A DNA stretch of 64,000 bases from Alteriqipengyuania bathyomarina_B (lineage in GTDB: Bacteria; Pseudomonadota; Alphaproteobacteria; Sphingomonadales; Sphingomonadaceae): contig NZ_JBCFZM010000001.1 of the NCBI RefSeq assembly GCF_038594605.1, forward strand, positions 372,001-436,000, written 5' to 3'. Of the stretch, positions 1 through 8,736 are shown one piece after another (positions within the stretch are counted from its first letter, which is position 1; the number at the start of each line of letters is the position of its first letter). Under the pieces are notes generated by a model, which saw only the letters and a list, made by a program, of their open reading frames with translations, was not told where the DNA came from and did no database searches. The translations under genes were made by a program, and so were the position numbers.

Positions 1-461
1 TCGAAGCCTTGCAGGTGGAGCGGGTGGCGATGTTCTTCGCGCTCAGTTTCATGGTGCTGGTCGCCGCGTTCAACATTCTCTCCAGCCTCGTGATGCTGGT
101 CCGCGCGAAGACGCGCGACATCGCGATCATGCGCACGATGGGTGCGGGCAGACAGTCTATCCTGAAGATTTTCGTCACCACCGGTTTCACCGTCGGTGCG
201 ATCGGCACGCTGGCTGGCCTCGTGCTGGGGGCCCTCGTGCTGACCTTCCGCCAGTCGATCGTCGCGTTCATCGGCTGGGCGACCGGGCAGGACCTTTGGA
301 ACCCGGAAGTGAGGTTCCTGACCGAACTGCCGGCGAAGACCGACCCGTGGGAGATTTTCGGCATCGTCATGCTGGCGCTGGTGCTCAGCTTCCTTGCGAC
401 GCTCTATCCCGCGTTCAAGGCCGCCAATACCGATCCTGTACAGGTGCTCCGCTATGAGTAA
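1..461 (+). CDS. Lipoprotein-releasing ABC transporter permease (LolC/LolE family), 3' part only
   Basis: C-terminal part of an inner-membrane permease that extracts outer-membrane lipoproteins for delivery to LolA. The reading frame is open from the window edge, so the 5' end lies outside. About 150 residues are visible. They contain hydrophobic segments at roughly residues 8-30, 55-80 and 115-137 and end in a FtsX/MacB-type core (IAIMRTMGAGRQSILKIF, then LYPAFKAANTDPVQVLRYE), which is the standard C-terminus of LolC/E. The following gene, an ATPase, starts 8 bp before this stop codon, so the two are translationally coupled as in lolCDE. LolC and LolE cannot be told apart from this fragment. 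Confidence 0.93.
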   Translation, partial: EALQVERVAMFFALSFMVLVAAFNILSSLVMLVRAKTRDIAIMRTMGAGRQSILKIFVTTGFTVGAIGTLAGLVLGALVLTFRQSIVAFIGWATGQDLWNPEVRFLTELPAKTDPWEIFGIVMLALVLSFLATLYPAFKAANTDPVQVLRYE

Positions 462-1140
462 TCCGGGCGTTCAACCCGTGGTCGAACTGCGCGGTGTTAC
501 CCGCAGCTTCGAACAGGGCGGGGTGAGGATCGATGTCCTGCGCGGCGTGGACATGAAGGTCATGCCGGGCGAGATCGTCGCGCTGCTGGGCCCCTCGGGC
601 TCGGGCAAGTCGACCATGCTGCAGGCGGTCGGCCTGCTCGAAGGCGGGTTTGGCGGAACCATCGTGATCGCAGGCGAGGCGGCGGAGAAGTCGGACAGTC
701 AGGCCCGCACGCGATTGCGGCGTGAGCATCTGGGCTTCGTCTATCAGTTTCATCACCTGCTGCCCGATTTCAACGCCATCGAGAATGTCGTTCTGCCGCA
801 GCTGGTCGGTGGCAAGCCGCGCGATGCGGCGGAAGCTCGCGCAAAAGAGCTGCTCTCCGCGCTTGGCCTCGAACATCGGCTGACACATCGCCCTAGCCAG
901 CTTTCCGGCGGCGAGCAGCAGCGCGTCGCAGTGGCGCGCGCGCTTGCCAACAGCCCCAAGCTGGTGCTGGCCGACGAGCCGACCGGCAATCTGGACGAGG
1001 CGACATCGGAAAAGGTGCTCGCCCAGTTTCTCGATCTGGTGCGCGGGCAGGGTAGCGCGGCGCTGGTCGCCACGCATAATGAGCGGCTCGCGGCCAAGAT
1101 GGACCGCGTTGTCCGCCTGCACGAGGGCATGCTCGAATAA
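454..1140 (+). CDS. lolD: Lipoprotein-releasing system ATP-binding protein LolD
   Basis: ABC ATPase that powers lipoprotein release with the LolC/E permease. Visible motifs are Walker A GPSGSGKS (about residues 46-53), the signature LSGGEQQRVAVARAL, Walker B LVLADEPTGNLDE and the switch histidine in VATHNE. The length of 228 residues is normal for LolD. The start at 454 (MSNPGVQ) overlaps the permease stop by 8 bp; an upstream in-frame ATG at 394 lies deep within the permease and would add unrelated sequence. It could be a MacB-type exporter ATPase, but the permease context and Q-loop region (FVYQFHHLLPDFNAIENV) fit LolD. Confidence 0.93.
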   Translation: MSNPGVQPVVELRGVTRSFEQGGVRIDVLRGVDMKVMPGEIVALLGPSGSGKSTMLQAVGLLEGGFGGTIVIAGEAAEKSDSQARTRLRREHLGFVYQFHHLLPDFNAIENVVLPQLVGGKPRDAAEARAKELLSALGLEHRLTHRPSQLSGGEQQRVAVARALANSPKLVLADEPTGNLDEATSEKVLAQFLDLVRGQGSAALVATHNERLAAKMDRVVRLHEGMLE

Positions 1141-1205
1141 GCTTTGTCATCGCGGACCCGGCACGGGTTTGCTGCGTTGAAGAAGAAAGATCAGGAGGCA
1201 AGAAC

Positions 1206-1478
1206 ATGAGCGACCATCCCACCACCTACAACGCTGAATCAGCCGAGGGCGGCATCGCATGGGACGACCGCGCCGAAATCCACATCAAGGATGACGGCCG
1301 GGGCCTGCTGGACGGATCCAAGGGCATTCACGAGGGTACTTTCCTCGAGATGATCAAGCTGATGATGGCGATGACCCCGGACGAGCGGCGCGGTCACGTG
1401 ATCCAGAAGCTGGGCGACCGGATGATCCCGCCGATCGAGGTCGAAGCTCTTGCCGCGCGATCCGATTATCCGGGCTGA
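1206..1478 (+). CDS. Small hypothetical protein (90 aa)
   Basis: Not recognised. The protein is 90 residues, soluble and acidic, with no signal peptide or membrane segment. A central amphipathic stretch (GTFLEMIKLMMAMTPDERRGHVIQKL) is probably helical. It starts at an ATG preceded by an AGGAGG-type ribosome binding site (tcaggaggcaagaac), which supports it being a real gene. It sits 65 bp after lolD and 92 bp before a small membrane protein, all on the same strand ahead of dnaE. No function is proposed. Confidence 0.75.
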   Translation: MSDHPTTYNAESAEGGIAWDDRAEIHIKDDGRGLLDGSKGIHEGTFLEMIKLMMAMTPDERRGHVIQKLGDRMIPPIEVEALAARSDYPG

Positions 1479-1570
1479 TAGCCCCCATTCGCGAAAGCGG
1501 ATGTAACGGCGTCGACAATTCTCGCGTATAGCGGCAAGCAGGCCGGAACCGAGCGAAGGGGCGCACTGCG

Positions 1571-1906
1571 ATGCTGGAATCGATCAACGACTGGATTCTG
1601 GCGCAGGGCGCCCAGTACAACGTCAATCCGTACGTTTTCGTCGCGATCTATGTCGGCGCAATTCCATTCTTCCTCGCCTCCATCGCGTGGTTGGTGAAGC
1701 GCGCCCGCGCAGGGCAATCGACCGTGCTGCCGACGATGCTGGCCGGGTTCTTCTTCGTCTCGGCTTACCTCTATCTGGCGATTTTCGGGCAGGATATTCC
1801 GGTTTGGGTGTGGTTTTTCCTCGCCGCGCTGATCGCCTATGGGGCGTGGTCGCAAGTGCGTGAAACCCGGCGCAAGATTGCGGCAGGGAAAGAGAATAAC
1901 CTCTAG
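1571..1906 (+). CDS. Small integral membrane protein (111 aa)
   Basis: Not assigned to a named family. There are three predicted membrane spans: about residues 20-40 (VFVAIYVGAIPFFLASIAW), 52-71 (PTMLAGFFFVSAYLYLAIF) and 74-93 (IPVWVWFFLAALIAYGAW). A basic loop (VKRARAGQ) follows the first and a basic C-terminal tail (RETRRKIAAGK) follows the last, which suggests a cytoplasmic C-terminus. It starts at ATG 1571 after gggcgcactgcg, with no strong ribosome binding site. It lies between a small hypothetical gene and dnaE. Confidence 0.72.
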   Translation: MLESINDWILAQGAQYNVNPYVFVAIYVGAIPFFLASIAWLVKRARAGQSTVLPTMLAGFFFVSAYLYLAIFGQDIPVWVWFFLAALIAYGAWSQVRETRRKIAAGKENNL

Positions 1907-2019
1907 CTTCTTCGTCACTCCGGCTTGAGAGGCCGGGCGGCGATATGGGATGTGGACACGGGGTGGATAGCTCGTAACCCCACCTTCCCATTGGCCCCCG
2001 CGATCCGCATATTCGCATC

Positions 2020-5000
2020 ATGGCTTTTGCCCCCTTCGTTCCCCTCCGCGTGCTCTCCGCCTATTCGATGCTCGAAGGGGCGATCGAGCCCAAGGCGATC
2101 GCCAAGCTGGCGACCGAGCGGGGTTTTCCCGCGATCGCCATGTGCGACCGCAATGGGCTTTACGGCAGCGTGCCCTTCGCCGATGCCTGTATCGAGAACG
2201 GCGTGCAGCCCATCGTCGGCGCGCTTCTTGGCGTGGCGCGGCCCGATAGCGACGCGATCGATCATCTCCCGCTGTATGTGCAGAACGAAGATGGCTGGCT
2301 GAACCTGTGCAAGCTCGTCAGCGCGGCGCATCTCGACCGTCCGCTCGAACTGGTGCCGCATGTGCAGCTCGATGCGCTCGAGGGTCACACCGACGGACTG
2401 ATCGCGCTGACCGGCGCGAGCGAGGGTGCGGTGACGCTGCTGCTGGCCCAAGGGCAGGCCACGCATGCCGAGCGTTATCTCGATCGATTGGAAGCGCTGT
2501 TCCCCCAGCGGCTCTATATCGAAATTGCCCGGCGCGGCATCGCGGAAGAACAGGCGGCGGAAGAGGCGCTGCTCGACCTCGCCTATGCGCGCGATCTGCC
2601 GCTGGTGGCGACCAACCCCGCCAACTTCGCCGAGCCGCATTTCTACAAGGCGCACGATGCGATGCTGTGCATCGCGAACAGCCGCAAGCTGTGGGAAGAA
2701 GATCGACCGCAATCCGCGAAGGCGGCATTCGTCAAATCGGCGCCGATGATGCAGGAACTGTTCGCCGATCTGCCCGAAGCATTGGCGAATACCCTCACCA
2801 TCGCACGCCGCTGCGCCTTCGCGCCGCCCGAGCGTGCGCCGATCCTGCCCAGTCTCGCGGGCGATATCGAGGGCGAGGTGCGGATGCTCGCCGAGGATGC
2901 CCGCAAGGGCCTGCTGGCGCGCCTGCTCCCGCTTTACCCCGAGACCGTCCACGCCGAGCTTTCCGAAGCCCTGTCCTTCCCGACCGCAGATGCTCTGCGC
3001 GAAGCGGAGCAGCCGTTCGATGCGCTTAAGGAACAGGGGTTCTGGGAAGAAATCCTCGAATATCGCGACCGGCTCGACAAGGAAGTCGGGATCATCTCGA
3101 ACATGGGCTTCCCGGGCTACTTCCTGATCGTTGCCGACTTCATCAAGTGGGCCAAGGATCACAATATTCCGGTGGGGCCGGGGCGTGGTTCGGGTGCGGG
3201 CAGCCTCGTCGCGTGGGCGCTGACGATCACCGATCTCGATCCTATCCGGCTGGGGTTGCTGTTCGAACGTTTCCTCAACCCGGAACGCGTGTCGATGCCC
3301 GACTTCGATATCGACTTCTGCGAAACCCGGCGCGGCGAAGTGATCCGTTACGTCCAGGAGAAATACGGGGCGGACAAGGTCGCCCAGATCATCACCTTCG
3401 GCAAGATGAAGGCGCGCGCGGTGCTGCGCGATTGCGGGCGTATTCTCGACATGAGCTACGGCCAGGTCGATCGGTTGTGCAAGATGGTGCCCAACCACCC
3501 GACCGACCCTTGGAGCCTGCCGCGTGCCCTCAATGGTGCAGCGGAATTCAAGGCCGAATACAGTAACGACAACGAGGTCAAAACGCTGGTCGACCTCGCG
3601 ATGCAGCTCGAAGGGCTGCCGCGCAATTCCTCTACCCACGCCGCCGGGGTGGTGATCGGCGACCGCCCGCTGGCCGAGTTGGTGCCGCTCTACCGCGATC
3701 CGCGCTCGGACATGCCGGTGACGCAGTTCGACATGAAGGTGGTCGAGGGATCGGGGCTGGTGAAGTTCGACTTCCTCGGCCTCAAGACGCTCTCGGTGCT
3801 GCAAAAGGCGGTCGACCTGCTCGCGAAGCGCGGTATCGACTGCGATCTCGGGGCGATCAGCTGGGACGATACGGCGGTCTACGACCTGATGCAGCGTGGT
3901 GACACGGTCGGCGTGTTCCAGCTGGAATCGGAAGGCATGCGCCGCACGCTGACGGCGGTGAAGCCGACCAAGTTCGAAGATATCATCGCGCTCGTCTCGC
4001 TCTATCGGCCCGGCCCGATGGATAACATCCCGCTGTTCGGCAAGCGCAAGGCGGGGCTGGAGCCGATCGAGTATCCGCACCCCAAGCTCGCGGGGATTCT
4101 CGAAGAGACCTACGGCATCTTCGTCTATCAGGAACAGGTGATGCAGGCCGCGCAGATCCTCGCCGGATACTCGCTCGGCGATGCCGACCTGCTGCGCCGC
4201 GCGATGGGGAAGAAGGTCCAGGCGGAGATGGACAAGCAGCGCGGCCGCTTCGTCGAAGGCTGCAAGAAAGTCTCCGACATCGAGGCGCAGCAGGCGAACG
4301 AGCTGTTCGACTTGATCGACAAGTTCGCAGGTTACGGCTTCAACAAGTCGCACGCCGCCGCCTACGCATTGCTCGCCTACCAGACCGCTTGGCTCAAGGC
4401 GCATTACCCGGAAGAATTCTACGCCGCCGCGATGTGCTTCGACATGGACCAGTCGGAAAAGCTCGCGCTGTTCGTCGACGATGCACGGCGCAACGACATC
4501 GAGGTCGCCGCGCCCGACATCAACCGCTCCGAAGCCGAGTTCACGGTCGAGCGGACCGATGATGGCTACGCAGTGCGCTACGGCCTCGCCGGGCTTCGCA
4601 ACGTGGGCGAGAAGGCGATGGACGCGGTGGTGGCCGAGCGCGAGGCGCATGGCTGGTTCGAAAGCCTCGACGATTTCTTCGGCCGCCTGCCCAAGGGAGC
4701 GATGAATTCGCGCCAGTTGGAAGCGCTGATCGCGGCGGGCGCCTTCGACCGGATCGAGCCCAACCGCGGGCAGCTGGCGGCCAATGTCGACCTGCTGCTC
4801 GCGGTCGCCGATGCGGCTATCCGCGAGCGCAGCAGCGGACAGGAGGGCCTCTTCGGGGGCGAGGACAACGCCAACGAGCATATCCGCATGAAGGAGGCAG
4901 AAGACTGGCCGCGCGGCGACCGGATGGCGAAGGAGCGCGAGACCTTCGGTTTCTATTTCTCCGCCCACCCGATCGAAGGCTATCGCGATGTCGCCAGCGC

Positions 5001-5586
5001 CAATGGCGCGCGCAGCTATGCCTCGCTGATGGAAGGTGGTGGCCCTGCGGGTGAAGGGCGCAGCCGGGCGGTGATCGCGGCAATGGTCGAAGGGGCAAAA
5101 CGCGGCCAGACAAGGCGGGGAAAGGACTTCATCCGCGCCGATTTCTCGGACACGTCGGGTCAATTCAGCGCCGCCTGCTTCGAGGAAAGCCTCGTCCCGC
5201 AGTTCACCAAGTGGGCTGAGGAAAGCACCTGTATCCTGCTGACGGTTGAGCTGGATTCGCCATCGCCCGACGAGCCGCCGCGCATCACCATTCGCGGTGC
5301 CCGCCCACTCGCCAATGTCGAAGGCGGCAAGCGCATGCTGATGACGCTGGAGGTCTCAAGCGAAGCGGCTTTGAACGAGCTTGCCCTGGCGCTCCAGCCC
5401 GGCCCGCCGGGCCATGGCGAGGTGCAGATCGCGCTCGATCTGGGGACTGGCGAGCGGCCCGTGATGCGGCTGGGGCACGATTACAAGGTCGACGGCACGC
5501 TGGCCGATACGCTTGGCCGGATCGAAGGGCTCTCCAACATCGTGCTCGTCCCCAAGACCGGCCCGCAGTTGCACCGGGCGGCCTGA
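2020..5586 (+). CDS. dnaE: DNA polymerase III subunit alpha (DnaE)
   Basis: Replicative DNA polymerase catalytic subunit, 1188 residues, typical for DnaE1. The order is an N-terminal PHP domain (to about 280), the C-family polymerase core with GPGRGSGAGSLVAWAL and the catalytic aspartate motif PDFDIDF (near residues 427-433), then a tandem HhH region and an OB-fold C-terminus. The start FVPLRVLSAYSMLEGAI aligns without gaps to the E. coli protein, but the PHP histidines H8 and H12 are replaced by Pro and Leu, so the PHP site is degenerate and proofreading must come from a separate epsilon subunit (family knowledge). The gene stands alone, with 113 bp of upstream sequence. Confidence 0.97.
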   Translation: MAFAPFVPLRVLSAYSMLEGAIEPKAIAKLATERGFPAIAMCDRNGLYGSVPFADACIENGVQPIVGALLGVARPDSDAIDHLPLYVQNEDGWLNLCKLVSAAHLDRPLELVPHVQLDALEGHTDGLIALTGASEGAVTLLLAQGQATHAERYLDRLEALFPQRLYIEIARRGIAEEQAAEEALLDLAYARDLPLVATNPANFAEPHFYKAHDAMLCIANSRKLWEEDRPQSAKAAFVKSAPMMQELFADLPEALANTLTIARRCAFAPPERAPILPSLAGDIEGEVRMLAEDARKGLLARLLPLYPETVHAELSEALSFPTADALREAEQPFDALKEQGFWEEILEYRDRLDKEVGIISNMGFPGYFLIVADFIKWAKDHNIPVGPGRGSGAGSLVAWALTITDLDPIRLGLLFERFLNPERVSMPDFDIDFCETRRGEVIRYVQEKYGADKVAQIITFGKMKARAVLRDCGRILDMSYGQVDRLCKMVPNHPTDPWSLPRALNGAAEFKAEYSNDNEVKTLVDLAMQLEGLPRNSSTHAAGVVIGDRPLAELVPLYRDPRSDMPVTQFDMKVVEGSGLVKFDFLGLKTLSVLQKAVDLLAKRGIDCDLGAISWDDTAVYDLMQRGDTVGVFQLESEGMRRTLTAVKPTKFEDIIALVSLYRPGPMDNIPLFGKRKAGLEPIEYPHPKLAGILEETYGIFVYQEQVMQAAQILAGYSLGDADLLRRAMGKKVQAEMDKQRGRFVEGCKKVSDIEAQQANELFDLIDKFAGYGFNKSHAAAYALLAYQTAWLKAHYPEEFYAAAMCFDMDQSEKLALFVDDARRNDIEVAAPDINRSEAEFTVERTDDGYAVRYGLAGLRNVGEKAMDAVVAEREAHGWFESLDDFFGRLPKGAMNSRQLEALIAAGAFDRIEPNRGQLAANVDLLLAVADAAIRERSSGQEGLFGGEDNANEHIRMKEAEDWPRGDRMAKERETFGFYFSAHPIEGYRDVASANGARSYASLMEGGGPAGEGRSRAVIAAMVEGAKRGQTRRGKDFIRADFSDTSGQFSAACFEESLVPQFTKWAEESTCILLTVELDSPSPDEPPRITIRGARPLANVEGGKRMLMTLEVSSEAALNELALALQPGPPGHGEVQIALDLGTGERPVMRLGHDYKVDGTLADTLGRIEGLSNIVLVPKTGPQLHRAA

Positions 5587-5662
5587 TTTTTCGGCAACCC
5601 GCTCTTGCGGGCGCGGCATAACCTGCGCATTCTCCCCGACAAAACAGACCTTGAAGGGAGAG

Positions 5663-7426
5663 ATGATGCTCGGAGCGATGCAGGACTGGGACCTGTTGGT
5701 CACCCATGTGATCGACCATGCGGCGCGCGAAACACCCAACCGAGAGATCGTGACCCACTGGGCGGATGGCAGCGAGACCCGCACCGACTGGGCGGGGATC
5801 CGGCGCGATGCGCTCAGGATGGCGCAGGCACTTGAAGCGCTCGGGGTGAAAAAGGGCGACCGGGTCGCAAGCCTGGCGATGAATCACTCGCGCCATCTGG
5901 TCAGCTGGTATGGCGTTGCCGGGATGGGCGGGGTGCTCCACACCATCAACCCGCGCCTGTTTGAGGATCAGCTCGAATATATCGCCAACCACGCCGAAGA
6001 CCGCGTGCTGCTCTATGATGCAGCATTCCAGCCGATCATCGACAAGATGAAAGACCGCTGGACCAGCATCGAGCATTACATCTGCTACGACCCCCCAACG
6101 GAGAGCGAGGCTACCGGTTTCGAAGACTGGATCGGCGCGCAGGACGGCGATTACACCTGGGCACAGGTCGACGAGCGCGATCCGTGCATGCTGTGCTACA
6201 CCAGCGGGACCACCGGTAATCCCAAGGGCGTGCTTTACGAACACCGCTCGACCGTGCTGCACGCGATGGCCGCGATTCAGCCGCCGGCGTTCAATTTCGA
6301 TGCGTCGTCGGTGATGCTTCCCGTGGTCCCGATGTTCCACGCCGCGAGCTGGGGCCTGCCCTTCGCGGGCGGCATGGCGGGCATCAAATTCGTGTTCTCT
6401 GCGATCAACGAACCGGCGGTACTCTACGAGCTGATGGAGCGCGAAGGCGTAACCGACAGTGCAGGCGTACCAACGGTGTGGCTCGCCACGTTCCAGTATT
6501 GCGACGCCAACGACAAGCCACTGCCGAAACTTCGCGCGGCAACCATCGGCGGATCGGCGGCGCCCAAGTTCATGATTCGGCGCCTGATGGAAGCGGGCAT
6601 TCGTGTGCAGCACGCCTGGGGGATGACCGAAACATCGCCCATCGGCACGCTCGGTGGGCCGACCTGGGACTGGGATAGCCTCACCCTCGACCAGAAGGTC
6701 GACAAGGCGGCGATGCAGGGCCGCCCGGTCTTCGGTGTCGAGCTGCGCACGGTCGATCTGGACGATCCCGCCAAGGTCCTGCCGCGCGACGGCGAGGCGT
6801 CGGGCGCGTTGCAGATCCGGGGGCCATGGGTCATTCGCCGGTACTTCAAGGCAGAGGAAGACGCGCTGACGCCCGACGGCTGGTTCGACACCGGCGACGT
6901 CGCGATCCTGCATCCGGACGGCACGATGCAGATCACCGACCGCACGAAGGATGTCATCAAGTCGGGCGGCGAATGGATCAGCTCAGTCGAGCTGGAAAAC
7001 GCGGCTGCGGGTCATCCGGCCATCGCGGAAGCTGCCGCCATCGGCATGTATCACCCCAAGTGGGATGAGCGGCCGGTACTCTTCTGTATCCGCAAGGAGG
7101 GGCAGGCTTGCACGGCTGAGGACGTGATCGACTACCTCAAGGATCATGTCGCCAAGTGGTGGCTGCCCGATGCGGTCGAGTTCGTGGACGATATTCCGCA
7201 CACCGCCACGGGCAAGATCAGCAAGAAGGACCTGCGCGACCGGTTCTCGGATTACCAGCTACCCGAGGCGGAGGAGGGGGGGGCGCCTGCATCCCAACCG
7301 ACCCCCGAACCCGAAATGGCCACCGCCGCGCCTGCTCCTGCTACCGAGGTGCAGAACGGTGATGCTCCGGCGGAAGGCGACGGTAAGAAACGCGGTGTCT
7401 TCGGGCGCATGTTCGGCAAGGACTAG
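5663..7426 (+). CDS. Fatty-acid/medium-chain acyl-CoA ligase (AMP-forming) with basic C-terminal extension
   Basis: ANL-superfamily ligase expected to activate fatty acids to acyl-CoA through an acyl-AMP. It shows the P-loop CYTSGTTGNPKGV, the adenine-binding WGMTETSP, the hinge GWFDTGDVAILHPDG followed by DRTKDVIKSGGEWIS, and the A10 lysine region TATGKISKKDL. ATG 5663 follows gaagggagag and fits the family N-terminus; the frame is open further upstream but overlaps dnaE. About 53 residues (from roughly 535) extend beyond the usual end: a Pro/Ala/Glu-rich linker then the basic KKRGVFGRMFGKD tail. It resembles AlkK-type medium/long-chain ligases; substrate is not determinable here. Two small genes follow closely. 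Confidence 0.9.
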   Translation: MMLGAMQDWDLLVTHVIDHAARETPNREIVTHWADGSETRTDWAGIRRDALRMAQALEALGVKKGDRVASLAMNHSRHLVSWYGVAGMGGVLHTINPRLFEDQLEYIANHAEDRVLLYDAAFQPIIDKMKDRWTSIEHYICYDPPTESEATGFEDWIGAQDGDYTWAQVDERDPCMLCYTSGTTGNPKGVLYEHRSTVLHAMAAIQPPAFNFDASSVMLPVVPMFHAASWGLPFAGGMAGIKFVFSAINEPAVLYELMEREGVTDSAGVPTVWLATFQYCDANDKPLPKLRAATIGGSAAPKFMIRRLMEAGIRVQHAWGMTETSPIGTLGGPTWDWDSLTLDQKVDKAAMQGRPVFGVELRTVDLDDPAKVLPRDGEASGALQIRGPWVIRRYFKAEEDALTPDGWFDTGDVAILHPDGTMQITDRTKDVIKSGGEWISSVELENAAAGHPAIAEAAAIGMYHPKWDERPVLFCIRKEGQACTAEDVIDYLKDHVAKWWLPDAVEFVDDIPHTATGKISKKDLRDRFSDYQLPEAEEGGAPASQPTPEPEMATAAPAPATEVQNGDAPAEGDGKKRGVFGRMFGKD

Positions 7427-7435
7427 GGACGCGGC

Positions 7436-7654
7436 ATGACGATCCGGCATGGCATCGCCATCCTGATCGGGCTCGGCCTTGCGATGGCGGTGTTCCTGAT
7501 CATGACGCTCGCCCTGTCCGCAGCGCGCGGGCCCGATTTCCTCTCGCCCACCGCGATGAGCATTCTCGGCCTGGCCTGCCTGCTGGTCGTTGCGCGGCCG
7601 GCCTGGGGCATCGCCAAGCGCCTGCTGCCCGATAGCCCCTCCGATGAGGAATGA
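7436..7654 (+). CDS. Small two-span membrane protein (72 aa)
   Basis: Not recognised. Two hydrophobic segments, about residues 6-29 (GIAILIGLGLAMAVFLIMTLALSA) and 39-53, are followed by a short acidic tail (PDSPSDEE). It starts 9 bp after the acyl-CoA ligase stop and ends 4 bp before the next start, so it is probably part of that operon. No functional residues are evident. Confidence 0.65.
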   Translation: MTIRHGIAILIGLGLAMAVFLIMTLALSAARGPDFLSPTAMSILGLACLLVVARPAWGIAKRLLPDSPSDEE

Positions 7655-7658
7655 CCAG

Positions 7659-8090
7659 ATGACGACCTATATCGACCCGAGCCGCGAGAACTTCGAGGCA
7701 TTCAAGGCCCTGCCTCGCGACCAGCCGATCCACATGCTCAATATGCTGCTCTACCGCGATCGGGCCGAGTATCCGGACGGCCACGAACATGCGGGCAAGG
7801 GCTGGAACGGGCGCCGCGCCTACGAGGAATACGGCAAGACGAGCGGGCCGATCTTCCACCGCGTCGGCGGGTCGATCGTGTGGCGCGGCGCCTTCCAGGC
7901 GATGGTGACGGGGCCGCACGAGCGGCAGTGGCACGATGGTTTCGTAGCGCACTATCCCAATGCGAGCGCCTTTTTCGAGATGATCAAGGACGCCGCCTAT
8001 CAGACCGCGGTCGTCAACCGCACTGCCGCGCTGATCGACAGCCGTCTGATGCGGTTCGAGCCGGGCGGGGAAAGCGACACCTTCGGTTGA
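7659..8090 (+). CDS. DUF1330 family protein
   Basis: Dimeric alpha/beta-barrel (ferredoxin-like) small protein of the DUF1330 group, function unknown. Family-like stretches are PIHMLNMLLYRDRAEY, the middle GWNGRRAYEEYGKTSGPIFHRVGGSIVWRG, and YPNASAFFEMIKDAAYQTAVVNRTAAL, which matches the usual FPS..AF..M..DPAYQ..V..R pattern. ATG 7659 is chosen because an AGGA lies 8 bp upstream and it follows the preceding gene at once; an alternative ATG at 7644 is possible. 143 residues. Third gene of the ligase group. Confidence 0.82.
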   Translation: MTTYIDPSRENFEAFKALPRDQPIHMLNMLLYRDRAEYPDGHEHAGKGWNGRRAYEEYGKTSGPIFHRVGGSIVWRGAFQAMVTGPHERQWHDGFVAHYPNASAFFEMIKDAAYQTAVVNRTAALIDSRLMRFEPGGESDTFG

Positions 8091-8125
8091 TTGTCGGTTC
8101 CTGCGACGCCCGGTGAGAGCCGCGG

Positions 8126-8623
8126 TTATTCGCCATAAATATAGCCGGGCAGCTTCTTCGAGGAGCGGGCGAACAGGCCGATCATCTGCCGGTAGTTTTC
8201 CATCGATATCCCCCCGTCGGCGATCACGTAAAGCCGCACGCTGATGGTGCCGTTGGGATCGAGATAGGCGCGCCCGAAGTTCTGCCGATAGTTATATTCG
8301 TTGATCCCGTTCGCGATATCCTGCGCCGTAACGTCGCTCGGCGTTTGGTAGCTTACCAGGATCGACGTCCCCAGGCAGCCGGTCGACGTTGCTTGATCCT
8401 TGCATGCCAGCAAAACGGCATCCGCTTGCAGCCCGTTATCGAACCGGACGCTAATGTTGGGCTTGCCATCCTGGTCCGCCGTGGTTGCGCCCAGTTCCGC
8501 CAGCGTCGCCTTGAGTGCGCTGGTGGTAAAGACATCCAACTGCCGCGAAGCGTCGAAGCTTTGCGCTTGCGCCGCCGTGCTTGCGCCAATCGCCAAAACC
8601 GTGCCGAGAGCCAGCGCTTTCAT
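8126..8623 (-). CDS. Secreted YbjN-domain protein
   Basis: Exported protein with a YbjN-like (type III secretion chaperone-like fold) domain; role unknown. Residues 1-20 (MKALALGTVLAIGASTAAQA, cleavage after AQA) form a clear signal peptide. The domain has the typical layout LKATLAELGA...ISVRFDNGLQADAVLLAC and ends with helices around NEYNYRQNFGRAYLD and ISMENYRQMIGLFA. The start at 8623 is preceded by gaggggaattcg, a good ribosome binding site; the frame is open further upstream without signal-peptide logic. 165 residues, probably periplasmic. Its 3' end converges on the DUF1330 gene. Confidence 0.85.
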   Translation of the reverse strand: MKALALGTVLAIGASTAAQAQSFDASRQLDVFTTSALKATLAELGATTADQDGKPNISVRFDNGLQADAVLLACKDQATSTGCLGTSILVSYQTPSDVTAQDIANGINEYNYRQNFGRAYLDPNGTISVRLYVIADGGISMENYRQMIGLFARSSKKLPGYIYGE

Positions 8624-8736
8624 CGAATTCCCCTCAAAATACATCCGCAAACCCGGCTGCGAGCTTACCGAGCATATCGCGATCCGCAAGGCCCGGGAAC
8701 GAAGATCGCTCACGCGCGCGGCCACGCTTCCTGCTC

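Noticed and set aside
1915..5163. 1082-codon open frame on the minus strand opposite dnaE
   Set aside because: It mirrors the dnaE codon pattern, has no ribosome binding site or recognisable domain, and the plus-strand gene is certain. High-GC DNA gives such shadows.
5590..5612. Terminator after dnaE
   Set aside because: CCCGC-TCTT-GCGGG can pair, but no T-run follows and the next gene starts within 60 bp.
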